Assembly (NCBI GenBank): GCA_964385715.1
Contig: CAYLRE010000002.1
Location: 1-64,000, forward strand
Direction of reading: 5' to 3'
DNA length: 64,000 bases
From: MB-PLM-2 sp964385715
Lineage (GTDB): Bacteria; Planctomycetota; Planctomycetia; Pirellulales; UBA7805
Position 1 is the stretch's first letter; the number at the start of each line of letters is the position of its first letter. Positions 33,862 to 42,266 of the stretch are shown one piece after another. The notes under the pieces were generated by a model. That model was not told where the DNA came from. It did no database searches and saw only the letters and a program-made list of their open reading frames with translations. A program made the translations under genes and the position numbers.

Positions 33862-36800
33862 ATGGGACGACCAGTTCGCCACCGACGCAAGAACTTAACC
33901 GCCTCGACATCGCGCCGAAAGGGGCAGACTGATTCCATGCGGAACTCCAAAATGCACCTCGCGATCGAAGAGCTTGAGTCGCGACAAATGCTAACGGCCG
34001 TCGCCCCTGGCCAGGCTCCCTTTGGCGCACATACAGGACCTGACACATCCGGCGATTACCTGGTGGGGAACATACACGCGACCTTAGTGTTCCTTGAATC
34101 GGAAAGCGGCCACGCCGAAGATCATCTCGATTGGAATGAGAAGTGGGATACAGGTCTTCAACAATGGGTCGCGTTTCCTGAGATGACGACGGATATCACG
34201 GGAACCGGTGGGACGACGGGATCGTTAGAAATCGCGGGAACCTGGTGGGAAGACGTGTTCGATTCCTACTTCCCCAACAGCCCTCACGATGTTGAGTTCA
34301 CGTACGACTATACATATGCCAACAATCCTGTCGATGTGCCTTTTGAAGGCATCACCATGAATTTCGGTGAACATGTAATTCCGGCGACGACTCACCTATT
34401 GGATCGCGTTGAGGCGGACACCGGACTCGTGTTTGGTACTCTTCAGGAATGGAATGACTACCAGCGAGAGCAAAGCGGCGCAGATTGGTCCTTCACGATG
34501 TTTGTTGTCGCGTCTGCCGACAATTACACGATTCCTGCCGATGGAGAACATCCGGCCAAGTCGGGACATAACTTTGGAACGAGTTTTCCAAGCGCCTATG
34601 CCAGCTCGAGTGGATACATCGTATCCAGTTGGAAAGCAGCCAAAAGCGCCCTAACCACCGCACATGAAATCGGGCACGTCTTTCGCGGGGTCGACGAATA
34701 CGAAACGACTGGCTTTGGGGCTTCCTACTTTAGCACGTCCGGATACTACGACACTCAAGCAACGAACGCCCTTCGAGATCGACCAGCGTCGGCTGGCGCA
34801 CAAGAAGATTCGCTTATGGCAGGTGGCAACAAGGCGTCGAACGCGTGGGTTAACGGAACGCTGCCGATCTCGACACAAGCGCATCTTGGCTGGCAAGATG
34901 GCAATGGTAACAACATCATCGATATCTTCGATGTTCCACTGGAGCTCAATGGTTCCGTCGGCAAGCATGTCACGTCGGGCGGCCTGCCGACAAATATGGC
35001 CTACCGCTTTGAAGCCCACACGCAGCCTGGCCTATTGGCTTCGTCCAATTACGACGTTCCGTCCAGCTCGTTGAATTTCGTCGATGCGATACAAGTTCAG
35101 GTAGAGATTAACGGTAGCACGCATACCGGCAATCTAAATCTGGCGGGCAAAGCGACGCTCTTGCCAAAGTCGGCGGATCACTGGTTCACCGCAGAAACCC
35201 GTGTCCGTGACTACGAATGGGATGCCTCATTCGACCTCGATCTGGATGCCTTGGGCGTTTCTGCCTCAGACGAAGTGCTGCTTAAATTTCGCTCCGCCAG
35301 CTGGGCCGAGTATCGCGACGGCGACATGACTTTTGACTACACGACCGATCCAACCGTCACGTCTAACGTAGAAACGCAGCGGGCTTTTGGCGATGTCAAT
35401 ATCGTCCACAGTGGCACGCAGACCACGGAAGAGGGTGGCAGTGTCACCCTCGATTTGGTGCTCAACTATCCGACCACAGCCCCTGTCACGGTCTACTTCA
35501 ATTCGAACACGATCACGGAAGGAACCCCTAGCCAGTCCAGCATCGTTTTTCAATCTACGGGCTGGGATATCCCTAAACAGATCACGATCGATGGCGTCGA
35601 AGATTACGTGCAGGACGGCGACATCAGCTACGACATCAACTTCACCGTCAGTTCGCCCGACATGAATTACAGCGGCATCACCTTGCCGTCGCTAACGCTC
35701 ACCAATCGCGACAACGACTTGTCAGAGTTCACTACCATTCCGTACTTCATTCCAGTTGACGGCTCTGCTACCGACTGGGAGAACCCGATCATCCTCTCCG
35801 AAGATGGTGGATCAGCCACGGTCGACGTCGTCATGACCGCCGACCCTAACGTCACATCCTCCAATCCTGTGACGATGACGTTCTACACGACCGGATGGGC
35901 ATCTTTTCCGCCTGATAATTCCGAAGTGACGATCGACGTCGGGACGCTAAGCTTCGATTCGAGCAACTGGAATATACCGCAGACGATTACCATCACGCCT
36001 ATCGATGACTCTGACTACGATGGCGAGCAGAAGGTGAAGGTCTGGGGCGTTGGCAACCAAAGTCCCTATCCCAAAGTCGACATTCCACTCATCGTTCGTG
36101 ACAACGAGTACGCGCGCGTCACCGATGTCGAAGTCAATAACCAGGCCGGCAACGGTCTCAGCTGGATCGATGCGTCGACCGGAGGAGTCCGTTTTATCGA
36201 TGTTACGTTTGACGAAGCGGTCACCTTCACCAGCAACGATGTAACGATCGAGAAGTACGCCGAAGGCGATCTCACCAGCACGCCAACCATCATCTCGCCA
36301 ATCAGCGTGACCGGTACCGGAACGACCGAGATGAGAATTGCCCTGACCGGTTCACAAACTACCAACAGCTGGCTCAAGGTGACTCTCGACGGAACCGCCA
36401 TCAAGGACGTTAGCAATTACTCACTCGACGGGGACGCCCCGGGTGCCCTCATCGGCAGCGGACGAGACTACCTTTACAACGGCGACGACCTGGTCAGCGG
36501 TGACGGCATTGCCGGCGGTGACGCGATCTTCTTCGTCGGCAATAAGATCGGCGATCTCGACGGCGACGGAGATGTTGATACTAGCGACGTCACGACGGCC
36601 TTCAGTAACTTCACCGGCCCTCATCCTGACCCCCCCGCCGCTCCTTTCACCAAGACGCTTGCCGAGGGTGATCTCGACGAAAATGGCGCCATCACGATCG
36701 GCGAGATCCTCACGATGTACGCTGAATTCACAGAAGATGCCACCAGCACGGCACGTGCACTCGACACCCTGCCCATAAACCACGGTAGCCCGCTCTTGGC

Positions 36801-37638
36801 AGAAACTGGTCCGACCGGTGCCGCGGCTCTCGGCTCCGCGCTTGGCGACGTTGTCCCGCAGCAGGTTGTCGATTCGGCGATCGGCTACTGGGACAATCAA
36901 GGCATCACGCAGGCCCAAAGGGATCACCTGCGTAACGTGCGGGTGAAAGTGGCCGACTTCAAGGACAGCAAGCTAGGGTACGCCACCCACCACTTCGTCT
37001 ACATCGATCGTGACGCGGCCGGCCAAGGTTGGTCGGCCGGGGACGGTGGTTACGATTTGCTGTCCACCGTGACGCACGAGTTTGGCCACACGCTCGGTTA
37101 TGCCGACATCTACAGCGGAAACACCGACAACGTGATGTACGGATACTTGGGCACCGGTATGCAGCGAGTCGCGTCGACGGCAACTTCGGCTGCGGCATCG
37201 GAGTCGCTGACTCCAACAACGTCGGTCGGTAGCTCGGTTTCCTACTACGCGGATCCGTCGCTGCCGCAATCGACCACGTCACAGTCGCTTCCGATTCAGC
37301 GCTTTTCGTACAGCGAGGCGAGCCGTTACGATTCGTTCGCCACTCGCTCGATTCATCGCTGGAACGAGCCGGCATTACTCAACGATCGTGACGAAGAGTG
37401 GACAGAATTGGCTGACGGCTTCCTGACCGATCTAGAACTGCTGGATCGCGACGGCGATTTGCTGCTCGAGGAGACCGATCTGGAAGAAGTCGCGGCCGAG
37501 CGCGATGATTACGCCTCGGATGAAGAATCGTCCGACGCCGACTTCGCTACCTGGACGGGCGATAACGAGGCGAGCGAAGCAGTAGAAGCGGTGGCGGAAG
37601 CTGCTGCCGATCAAGCTCAGACCGACGCCGACGCGTAA
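33862..37638 (+). CDS. Exported multidomain protein with two zincin motifs, Calx-beta-like repeats and a dockerin
   Basis: The ATG at 33862 (1258 residues, GAGGGA 7 bases upstream) replaces a longer frame from 33679. The N-terminus ends in AIEELESRQMLTA, the planctomycete LEPR/LESRQML-type signal. A first zincin motif HEIGHVFRGVDEY starts at residue 268. Two Calx-beta-like segments follow (about 510-600 and 640-730). A dockerin-like GDLDGDGDVDTSDV begins near residue 897, with a second half EGDLDENGAITIGE. A metzincin-like HEFGHTLGYAD starts at 1072, with VMYG (Met-turn-like) about 20 residues later. The last 120 residues are Asp/Glu rich. The protein is probably exported; substrate is unknown. 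Confidence 0.8.
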   Translation: MGRPVRHRRKNLTASTSRRKGQTDSMRNSKMHLAIEELESRQMLTAVAPGQAPFGAHTGPDTSGDYLVGNIHATLVFLESESGHAEDHLDWNEKWDTGLQQWVAFPEMTTDITGTGGTTGSLEIAGTWWEDVFDSYFPNSPHDVEFTYDYTYANNPVDVPFEGITMNFGEHVIPATTHLLDRVEADTGLVFGTLQEWNDYQREQSGADWSFTMFVVASADNYTIPADGEHPAKSGHNFGTSFPSAYASSSGYIVSSWKAAKSALTTAHEIGHVFRGVDEYETTGFGASYFSTSGYYDTQATNALRDRPASAGAQEDSLMAGGNKASNAWVNGTLPISTQAHLGWQDGNGNNIIDIFDVPLELNGSVGKHVTSGGLPTNMAYRFEAHTQPGLLASSNYDVPSSSLNFVDAIQVQVEINGSTHTGNLNLAGKATLLPKSADHWFTAETRVRDYEWDASFDLDLDALGVSASDEVLLKFRSASWAEYRDGDMTFDYTTDPTVTSNVETQRAFGDVNIVHSGTQTTEEGGSVTLDLVLNYPTTAPVTVYFNSNTITEGTPSQSSIVFQSTGWDIPKQITIDGVEDYVQDGDISYDINFTVSSPDMNYSGITLPSLTLTNRDNDLSEFTTIPYFIPVDGSATDWENPIILSEDGGSATVDVVMTADPNVTSSNPVTMTFYTTGWASFPPDNSEVTIDVGTLSFDSSNWNIPQTITITPIDDSDYDGEQKVKVWGVGNQSPYPKVDIPLIVRDNEYARVTDVEVNNQAGNGLSWIDASTGGVRFIDVTFDEAVTFTSNDVTIEKYAEGDLTSTPTIISPISVTGTGTTEMRIALTGSQTTNSWLKVTLDGTAIKDVSNYSLDGDAPGALIGSGRDYLYNGDDLVSGDGIAGGDAIFFVGNKIGDLDGDGDVDTSDVTTAFSNFTGPHPDPPAAPFTKTLAEGDLDENGAITIGEILTMYAEFTEDATSTARALDTLPINHGSPLLAETGPTGAAALGSALGDVVPQQVVDSAIGYWDNQGITQAQRDHLRNVRVKVADFKDSKLGYATHHFVYIDRDAAGQGWSAGDGGYDLLSTVTHEFGHTLGYADIYSGNTDNVMYGYLGTGMQRVASTATSAAASESLTPTTSVGSSVSYYADPSLPQSTTSQSLPIQRFSYSEASRYDSFATRSIHRWNEPALLNDRDEEWTELADGFLTDLELLDRDGDLLLEETDLEEVAAERDDYASDEESSDADFATWTGDNEASEAVEAVAEAAADQAQTDADA

Positions 37639-37676
37639 GGCAGCACGCCCATACAGTCGTTATAGCAATACCCCAC

Positions 37677-37719
37677 GACCCACTCAGGCTTCGTCCGATC
37701 GCCTGCAGTGGGTCTTTTT
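37677..37719 (+). terminator. Intrinsic terminator after the exported protein gene
   Basis: GACCCACT (37677-37684) pairs with AGTGGGTC (37707-37714), with an inner CAGG/CCTG, and is followed directly by five T (37715-37719). It lies 39 bp after the stop codon and 19 bp before the end of the convergent amidohydrolase gene. Confidence 0.85.
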
Positions 37720-37737
37720 GCGTGTCTCCTCGATCGA

Positions 37738-38709
37738 CTACGCCCCCTGCCCTAGCAGCTCCAACACCCGGCTGGTGTAGCTCTCTCCGAAGTTGAACGA
37801 CGCCTTGATCCTTAGGTCCATGTCGAGGCCGCTGCGGCGTTCCTTGGGAAACAGCCCGGTGCGAAACAGATACGGCAATCGCGACGGCGGAAACGGATAG
37901 TCGCTGCCGTGCAAAATCCGCGAGCGAATCGCCTCGTCTTCTCGGCTGAGCCGCGCCAGCGATCGCCAGCGAATCAGGCTGGCCATGATCGCGGTATCAC
38001 CGAACAAATTGTCGTGCCGCCGCATCATCTCCACGAAGTTCGGGTAGTAACTCTCCGGATCGAAGAAAGCACAGGTCCCACAGTGAGCGGCGATCACCAC
38101 ACCGCCATGATCGAGCGGACGGGCCAATCGCGCGGGGTCGGTGAACTTCTGCGATCGGACCGTGCAGGAATGTTCGTACCCGGTGTGGAACATCAACACC
38201 ACGCCTAGTTCCGCCGCGTGGGCGTATAACTCGTCGAAGCGTGCGAGCGACGGATCGACGCCCTGAATGGCGGTGTGGATCTTAATCAGCCGGCAACCGG
38301 ATTCGAACACGCGATCCACTTCCGCGAGCGCATCGCGGCGAAACGGATTGATCGAACAGCCCGGCAGAACCTTTTCGCACTCGCGAGCCAAGTCAAGCAC
38401 GTAATCGTTGGAGACATAGAAATGGGTTGCGGAGTCGTCGCGGGAACCGTCTTCACGGTAGACAGCATCTTGGGCCAGCACCACGGCGTAGTCGAGCACC
38501 GACTCGCGCAACTGCCGCAACAGCCGGCTCCGCATTTTCTGGCTGAGATTGTCCCCCTGCTCTTTTTGAATGCCGATCATCCGCAGCAGCACCCGGGTTA
38601 GCCACGACTTGCGAGTCTTCTCAGAGAGAAACCCATCGGCCGGATTGTCTCCCCAGCAAAAGACATGCGTGTGGGTGTCGACAATCGGTGTTTGGGTGTT
38701 CGAGGTCAT
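37738..38709 (-). CDS. Amidohydrolase-family metal-dependent hydrolase
   Basis: The 323-residue protein has the amidohydrolase-2 pattern: IVDTHTHVFCWGD at the N-terminus with the HxH metal pair, KIHTA in the middle, FHTGYEH and AAHCG with further His ligands, and the C-terminal Asp in LHGSDYPFPPSRLP. It forms a TIM barrel and probably hydrolyses or decarboxylates a small substrate. No signal peptide is seen. It is convergent with the previous gene across a shared terminator region. Confidence 0.85.
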   Translation of the reverse strand: MTSNTQTPIVDTHTHVFCWGDNPADGFLSEKTRKSWLTRVLLRMIGIQKEQGDNLSQKMRSRLLRQLRESVLDYAVVLAQDAVYREDGSRDDSATHFYVSNDYVLDLARECEKVLPGCSINPFRRDALAEVDRVFESGCRLIKIHTAIQGVDPSLARFDELYAHAAELGVVLMFHTGYEHSCTVRSQKFTDPARLARPLDHGGVVIAAHCGTCAFFDPESYYPNFVEMMRRHDNLFGDTAIMASLIRWRSLARLSREDEAIRSRILHGSDYPFPPSRLPYLFRTGLFPKERRSGLDMDLRIKASFNFGESYTSRVLELLGQGA

Positions 38710-38786
38710 GGATCGTGCACTTCGGAAATGGATGGCCGTTCGCTATTCATTTTTCTGACGGCATGAACAGAGCGGCTGCTCATTCT

Positions 38787-39644
38787 CTATTCCTTTGCCA
38801 CGTTCGCCTTGGCCTGACCAACGGTGATAGCCGGAGATCGCCAGGCCGATTCGAGTAGCCGGTCGTATTGCCAGCGATCGCTACCGGTTTCATGACGATA
38901 GTCGAGCAGCTTACCGCGGCCATCGAAAACGGCCACTGGTGATCCGCGGAGCGACGCGATGGTATCGGGCCGCTCGTTGACCCACACAATGAAGGTCTTG
39001 TCACCGTTCACAACCATCGCCAGGTGTACCGGCGGTGGCATTTCGTCTGCGAACTGGGAAAGCGTCTCTGTCTCAGCCGCAGGACTGATCGCAGAGATCA
39101 CGACCAGATCATGGATTAATGCCACCACGATCGCCGCGATCAGCAGCAAAGGTATCGAAAGCGCTATCCAGCATAGGCGTCGAATGAACTTGAGCAGCAC
39201 CGCCTTTCGCTGACCTTGCGCAGGCCACTTCTGCCAGTAGATCCAATCCCGTTTGAGTCCCACCAGCGATGCAACCACGAAACCCGCACCGATGAGCGTC
39301 AGCAGACCACAGCCGACATGGAAGACGACACGATCAACGCCGGTAATGCCACCTCCCAACGACATGACAATATTGAAGGAGAACGAGAGCGCGGAGATAC
39401 CAGCGGCAGCCGCAACCATCGAACCGACGTGCATCGGTGAAAGCTTCCTGATGAGAGCGATGCCGAATGCCGTGTAGAGCGCGGCTCCGATCAGCCACAC
39501 AAACAACCATATATTGAAAGCCGCCAGACCGAACAAGGCACTCAGCGCCGTGACCAACAACAACAGCGATCGCAGGCTGAACTGCCAAGGTTGTTTCGCG
39601 TTGTCAGCGACTGGTGCATTCATGTCTACACGTGTTTCGTCCAC
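38787..39644 (-). CDS. Planctomycete-type membrane protein
   Basis: The 285-residue product starts with a short soluble part followed by WQFSLRSLLLLVTALSALFGL, the FSLRSLL-type segment seen at the N-terminus of many planctomycete membrane proteins. Five or so further hydrophobic segments follow, up to about residue 185. The C-terminal 100 residues look soluble (HLAMVVNGDKTFIVWVNERP). The start is a GTG next to the stop of the upstream gene; ATG at 39623 is an alternative. Function is unknown. Confidence 0.55.
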   Translation of the reverse strand: MDETRVDMNAPVADNAKQPWQFSLRSLLLLVTALSALFGLAAFNIWLFVWLIGAALYTAFGIALIRKLSPMHVGSMVAAAAGISALSFSFNIVMSLGGGITGVDRVVFHVGCGLLTLIGAGFVVASLVGLKRDWIYWQKWPAQGQRKAVLLKFIRRLCWIALSIPLLLIAAIVVALIHDLVVISAISPAAETETLSQFADEMPPPVHLAMVVNGDKTFIVWVNERPDTIASLRGSPVAVFDGRGKLLDYRHETGSDRWQYDRLLESAWRSPAITVGQAKANVAKE

Positions 39645-40022
39645 TCATTCCCAGTTTTTGTCGTAATGATGTGCGGCAAACCAGGTAACGGCGCAGCAAG
39701 CGATCGAACCGAGGACAAACGGCGCCAATTCTGGCGTCGGTTCAATCATCCATGTCCCTGCGAAGACGAACGCTAACGCGACGGCGACCAAGGTCATCAC
39801 GAACGTTACCGCCCAAACCGGAAACCAATGGTCGAAGCAGAGCAACAGCCCCAAGCCTATCGCCCCGGCGGCTACACCCCACACTTCCACCGACACGTCG
39901 GCTCGCGGACCGTCAAACACTGCGAACAGCAGATACAACGTCACGGGCAGCGAATAAACGGCCGCCATCAACAGCCGCATTTGCCGGCGTCGGCGTTTCA
40001 TGTTGTTATTTGAGGTATCCAT
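39645..40022 (-). CDS. Small hypothetical membrane protein
   Basis: The 125-residue product has an N-terminal basic stretch (MKRRRRQMRLLMAAVYSLPVT) and four hydrophobic segments, so it is an integral membrane protein. Its stop directly abuts the GTG start of the next minus-strand gene (TGA then GTG), suggesting coupled translation. I do not recognise a family. Confidence 0.5.
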   Translation of the reverse strand: MDTSNNNMKRRRRQMRLLMAAVYSLPVTLYLLFAVFDGPRADVSVEVWGVAAGAIGLGLLLCFDHWFPVWAVTFVMTLVAVALAFVFAGTWMIEPTPELAPFVLGSIACCAVTWFAAHHYDKNWE

Positions 40023-40341
40023 GGAAAGATTCAGCGTGCCCCCATCGTGCCCAAGAAAAGAGATCTCATCGCCCTGCCTTGAATTCTATCACAACTGCGG
40101 CATTTCCCCTTGCCCTTTCCGCAATTCTTGCGGTTACCATGGAGACTTCGGCCAGGCTCCGGTTGCGACCGCCTGGTGGTGTGGTTCCGGCACACATTTT
40201 TCGTGGGCATACGATTCCACGGGGGGTAATTCGCTCATGCGACTCGATTTCTTGGCCTGTTGACGACAACTTTTTTTGCTTAGCGTGGAGTGCGGCGGGA
40301 CAGATGGCCAGCGACGCGACGTCGTGTGAGCCACTCACGCA
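40023..40341. other. 319-bp intergenic region without a recognisable gene
   Basis: Nothing convincing was seen. A short hairpin CCGCAA/TTGCGG (40119-40124/40128-40133) lies in it. A plus-strand frame with several cysteines is open here but has no family match and no clear start. Confidence 0.5.
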
Positions 40342-40899
40342 TTAAGCCACATGCTCGCCGCAGCGGGGGCAGATTTTGGTGTGTGGACCGTTCTCGCAAC
40401 TGCAGTTGGGACAAGGCACGACAATCGTTTGCGAACGAGCCAACCAGCGCTGATGTTCCTGGAAATGAATCACGTTAGGTGTTCGCAGGGCAAAGGCGCA
40501 GGCACTGAAAGCAAACGTCCAGATTATCAAGAGAGGTAACTGGATGATTCCCATCTGATTGCCTTCTTTCACAATCACAACGGCCATAAACAACACGAAT
40601 AGCCACAGCAATACCATCAGCAGTAGCCGTGCCCAATTCTGTCCCTTGTAGATTAAAACGAGTAACGCGACCTCGAGTCCGATTCGAACCAGATCGTATC
40701 GCGTTGCGAGCGACCCGCTGGCAAGCATCGAGAACAGCATGATGAACAGGCTGAAACCAAGTACCACCAATGCCACCGTGACCACCGTCACGTGGCCACG
40801 CTGCACGGCCCCTTCGTCGGCCTCGAAGGCGGCGTCCTGGAATGCATCCTCCGGCCGATCATCCGGGTCGGTCGCCGGCGTCTCATAGGGATTGATCAT
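40342..40899 (-). CDS. NPYETP-type membrane protein with C-terminal zinc ribbon
   Basis: The ATG at 40899 (185 residues, GGAG upstream) gives MINPYETPATDPDD, an NPYxxP N-terminus often found in planctomycete membrane proteins. Four hydrophobic segments follow. The last 25 residues hold two cysteine pairs (PCPNC and CPRCG), a small zinc ribbon. An upstream ATG at 40920, overlapping the previous gene's stop, is an alternative. Function is unknown. Confidence 0.6.
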   Translation of the reverse strand: MINPYETPATDPDDRPEDAFQDAAFEADEGAVQRGHVTVVTVALVVLGFSLFIMLFSMLASGSLATRYDLVRIGLEVALLVLIYKGQNWARLLLMVLLWLFVLFMAVVIVKEGNQMGIIQLPLLIIWTFAFSACAFALRTPNVIHFQEHQRWLARSQTIVVPCPNCSCENGPHTKICPRCGEHVA

Positions 40900-40916
40900 G
40901 GTTCGCTCCCACGGCT

Positions 40917-41429
40917 TCATTCCCGGTTAGATGCAGACTGCTGCTGCCAGAATTCCAAGGCAGCGACAATTTGATCGACGTCATCTTCCGCGTAGAACAA
41001 TTTTAAGTTCTCGTGTACCAGACCAACAAACCGGGCGACGCAGGCTGCCTGTGCTGGCGAAAGCACTTTGGCGATTCTCTTTCGCTCCTTACGGTGCGTG
41101 AGCGTACTAACCAGGTGGATGCTCGGCGTATCCATGAAGGGCCCTGTCTCCCGCACATGGTACAGCAAATAAGAAGCAAGATAATACTTGCTCGCCGCCA
41201 GCGTCATGTAGACGAACGGGGCGTCTTCACAGCGACTCGGACAGCCAGGGGCGATCTCGTCGAAGTGCTTGTCGGCGAAGCGGCGAACGATATCCTCGTC
41301 CTCCGGGCAGCCGGATTCGGCCAGATTCGACGCGTCCGGTATTTCCTCATCCGCCCAGGCGGCGAGTATCTGCTGTTCAAATTCCCGGCAGACATCCGGG
41401 GATAGATCCGAAGGTTTGTTATTCACCAT
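40917..41429 (-). CDS. DUF6714-like hypothetical protein
   Basis: The 170-residue protein (ATG at 41429) has an acidic N-terminal half (ILAAWADEEIPDASNLA), then DAPFVYMTLAASKYYLASYLLY, which resembles the YYLPAYLL-type core of DUF6714 proteins. A Cys-rich segment GCPSRCED precedes it. The stop overlaps the alternative start of the next gene. Function is unknown and the family match is tentative. Confidence 0.5.
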   Translation of the reverse strand: MVNNKPSDLSPDVCREFEQQILAAWADEEIPDASNLAESGCPEDEDIVRRFADKHFDEIAPGCPSRCEDAPFVYMTLAASKYYLASYLLYHVRETGPFMDTPSIHLVSTLTHRKERKRIAKVLSPAQAACVARFVGLVHENLKLFYAEDDVDQIVAALEFWQQQSASNRE

Positions 41430-41519
41430 GTACACTAGCATCGACCATAGATATCCGCTCGGCTCAACTTACCGATTTTTCAAGACGTCGCCCATTGGAC
41501 AGTCCTCGGTCCCATCTCC

Positions 41520-42134
41520 TTAGTCGGCAAGATACCAGGCGGCGTAACCGTTCGCAAAACTCACGGTCCCGTCTTCATTAAAGACAAAGGACAATTCGCC
41601 CTTGTCGACTTTGTATTCGAGGCAAAGATAGTCCTCGTCTTTATCTTCCTCGACGTTCGTCGGAGTCCCAAACATCTCTTCGACGTCCGCCCGCGTTGAC
41701 TCCGCACTCAGCGGAACCTCGCGACCATGAAACAGCATCTTGCCGGGAAACGAACTGTCTGCCATGGAACCGGTGTACCAATGCAGCACGAATTCACAGA
41801 TGCCCCGCGTCTCGAAGGCCATGATCACAAGCCCAAGATCGTCGTAGTCAAAGTGTTGATGCTCGCCCGTGATCACTTCCGTGGCGGGACCAAGGCGCAG
41901 ATCACCTAGTCGCCGGGCCGATTGCCCAACGCCAACTCCGTTCAACGTAAGTTCGCCTAGGTCGAATTCGAGCCGGGGCTTCGGATCACGCGACCAAGAA
42001 CGGGACACGCTTGCTCGCCCCGTCAGGCGGTAGAACAGATTCGCCAGCCAGCCGTCCCTCTTTTGGACGATCTTGCTCTGGACTTTCCGGTCCTCGTCAC
42101 CAAAACGTTTTGGCTGCATGTCTGCCTCCGTCAT
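41520..42134 (-). CDS. Hypothetical protein
   Basis: The 204-residue product is soluble, with a basic, Trp-containing start (DGWLANLFYRLTGRASVSRSW). A body rich in beta-prone and acidic residues follows (EEDKDEDYLCLEYKVDKGEL), ending VSFANGYAAWYLAD. It has no signal peptide or membrane segment. It is the most upstream of a run of four or five small minus-strand genes, with a 90-bp gap to the next. No family is recognised. Confidence 0.5.
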   Translation of the reverse strand: MTEADMQPKRFGDEDRKVQSKIVQKRDGWLANLFYRLTGRASVSRSWSRDPKPRLEFDLGELTLNGVGVGQSARRLGDLRLGPATEVITGEHQHFDYDDLGLVIMAFETRGICEFVLHWYTGSMADSSFPGKMLFHGREVPLSAESTRADVEEMFGTPTNVEEDKDEDYLCLEYKVDKGELSFVFNEDGTVSFANGYAAWYLAD

Positions 42135-42235
42135 CGGTGACCTCCGTGTCTTACGCGAGTTCCGAAAGAATGACCAGCACCCATGCGCGCACGTTCACCC
42201 CATCCAACGCGACAGTAGAACGTGTACAGCAGTTG

Positions 42236-42260
42236 CTGCGGATCGCAAAACGCTCCGCAG
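42236..42260 (-). terminator. Hairpin after the DUF1549/DUF1553 gene (weak terminator)
   Basis: CTGCGGA/TCCGCAG (42236-42242/42254-42260) forms a 7-bp stem with an 11-base loop just past the stop. No T-run follows on the minus strand. Confidence 0.25.
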
Positions 42261-42266
42261 CTACCA

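Noticed and set aside
40000..40263. A plus-strand cysteine-containing frame of up to 87 codons
   Set aside because: No ribosome-binding site, no family match, and it overlaps the start of a minus-strand gene.
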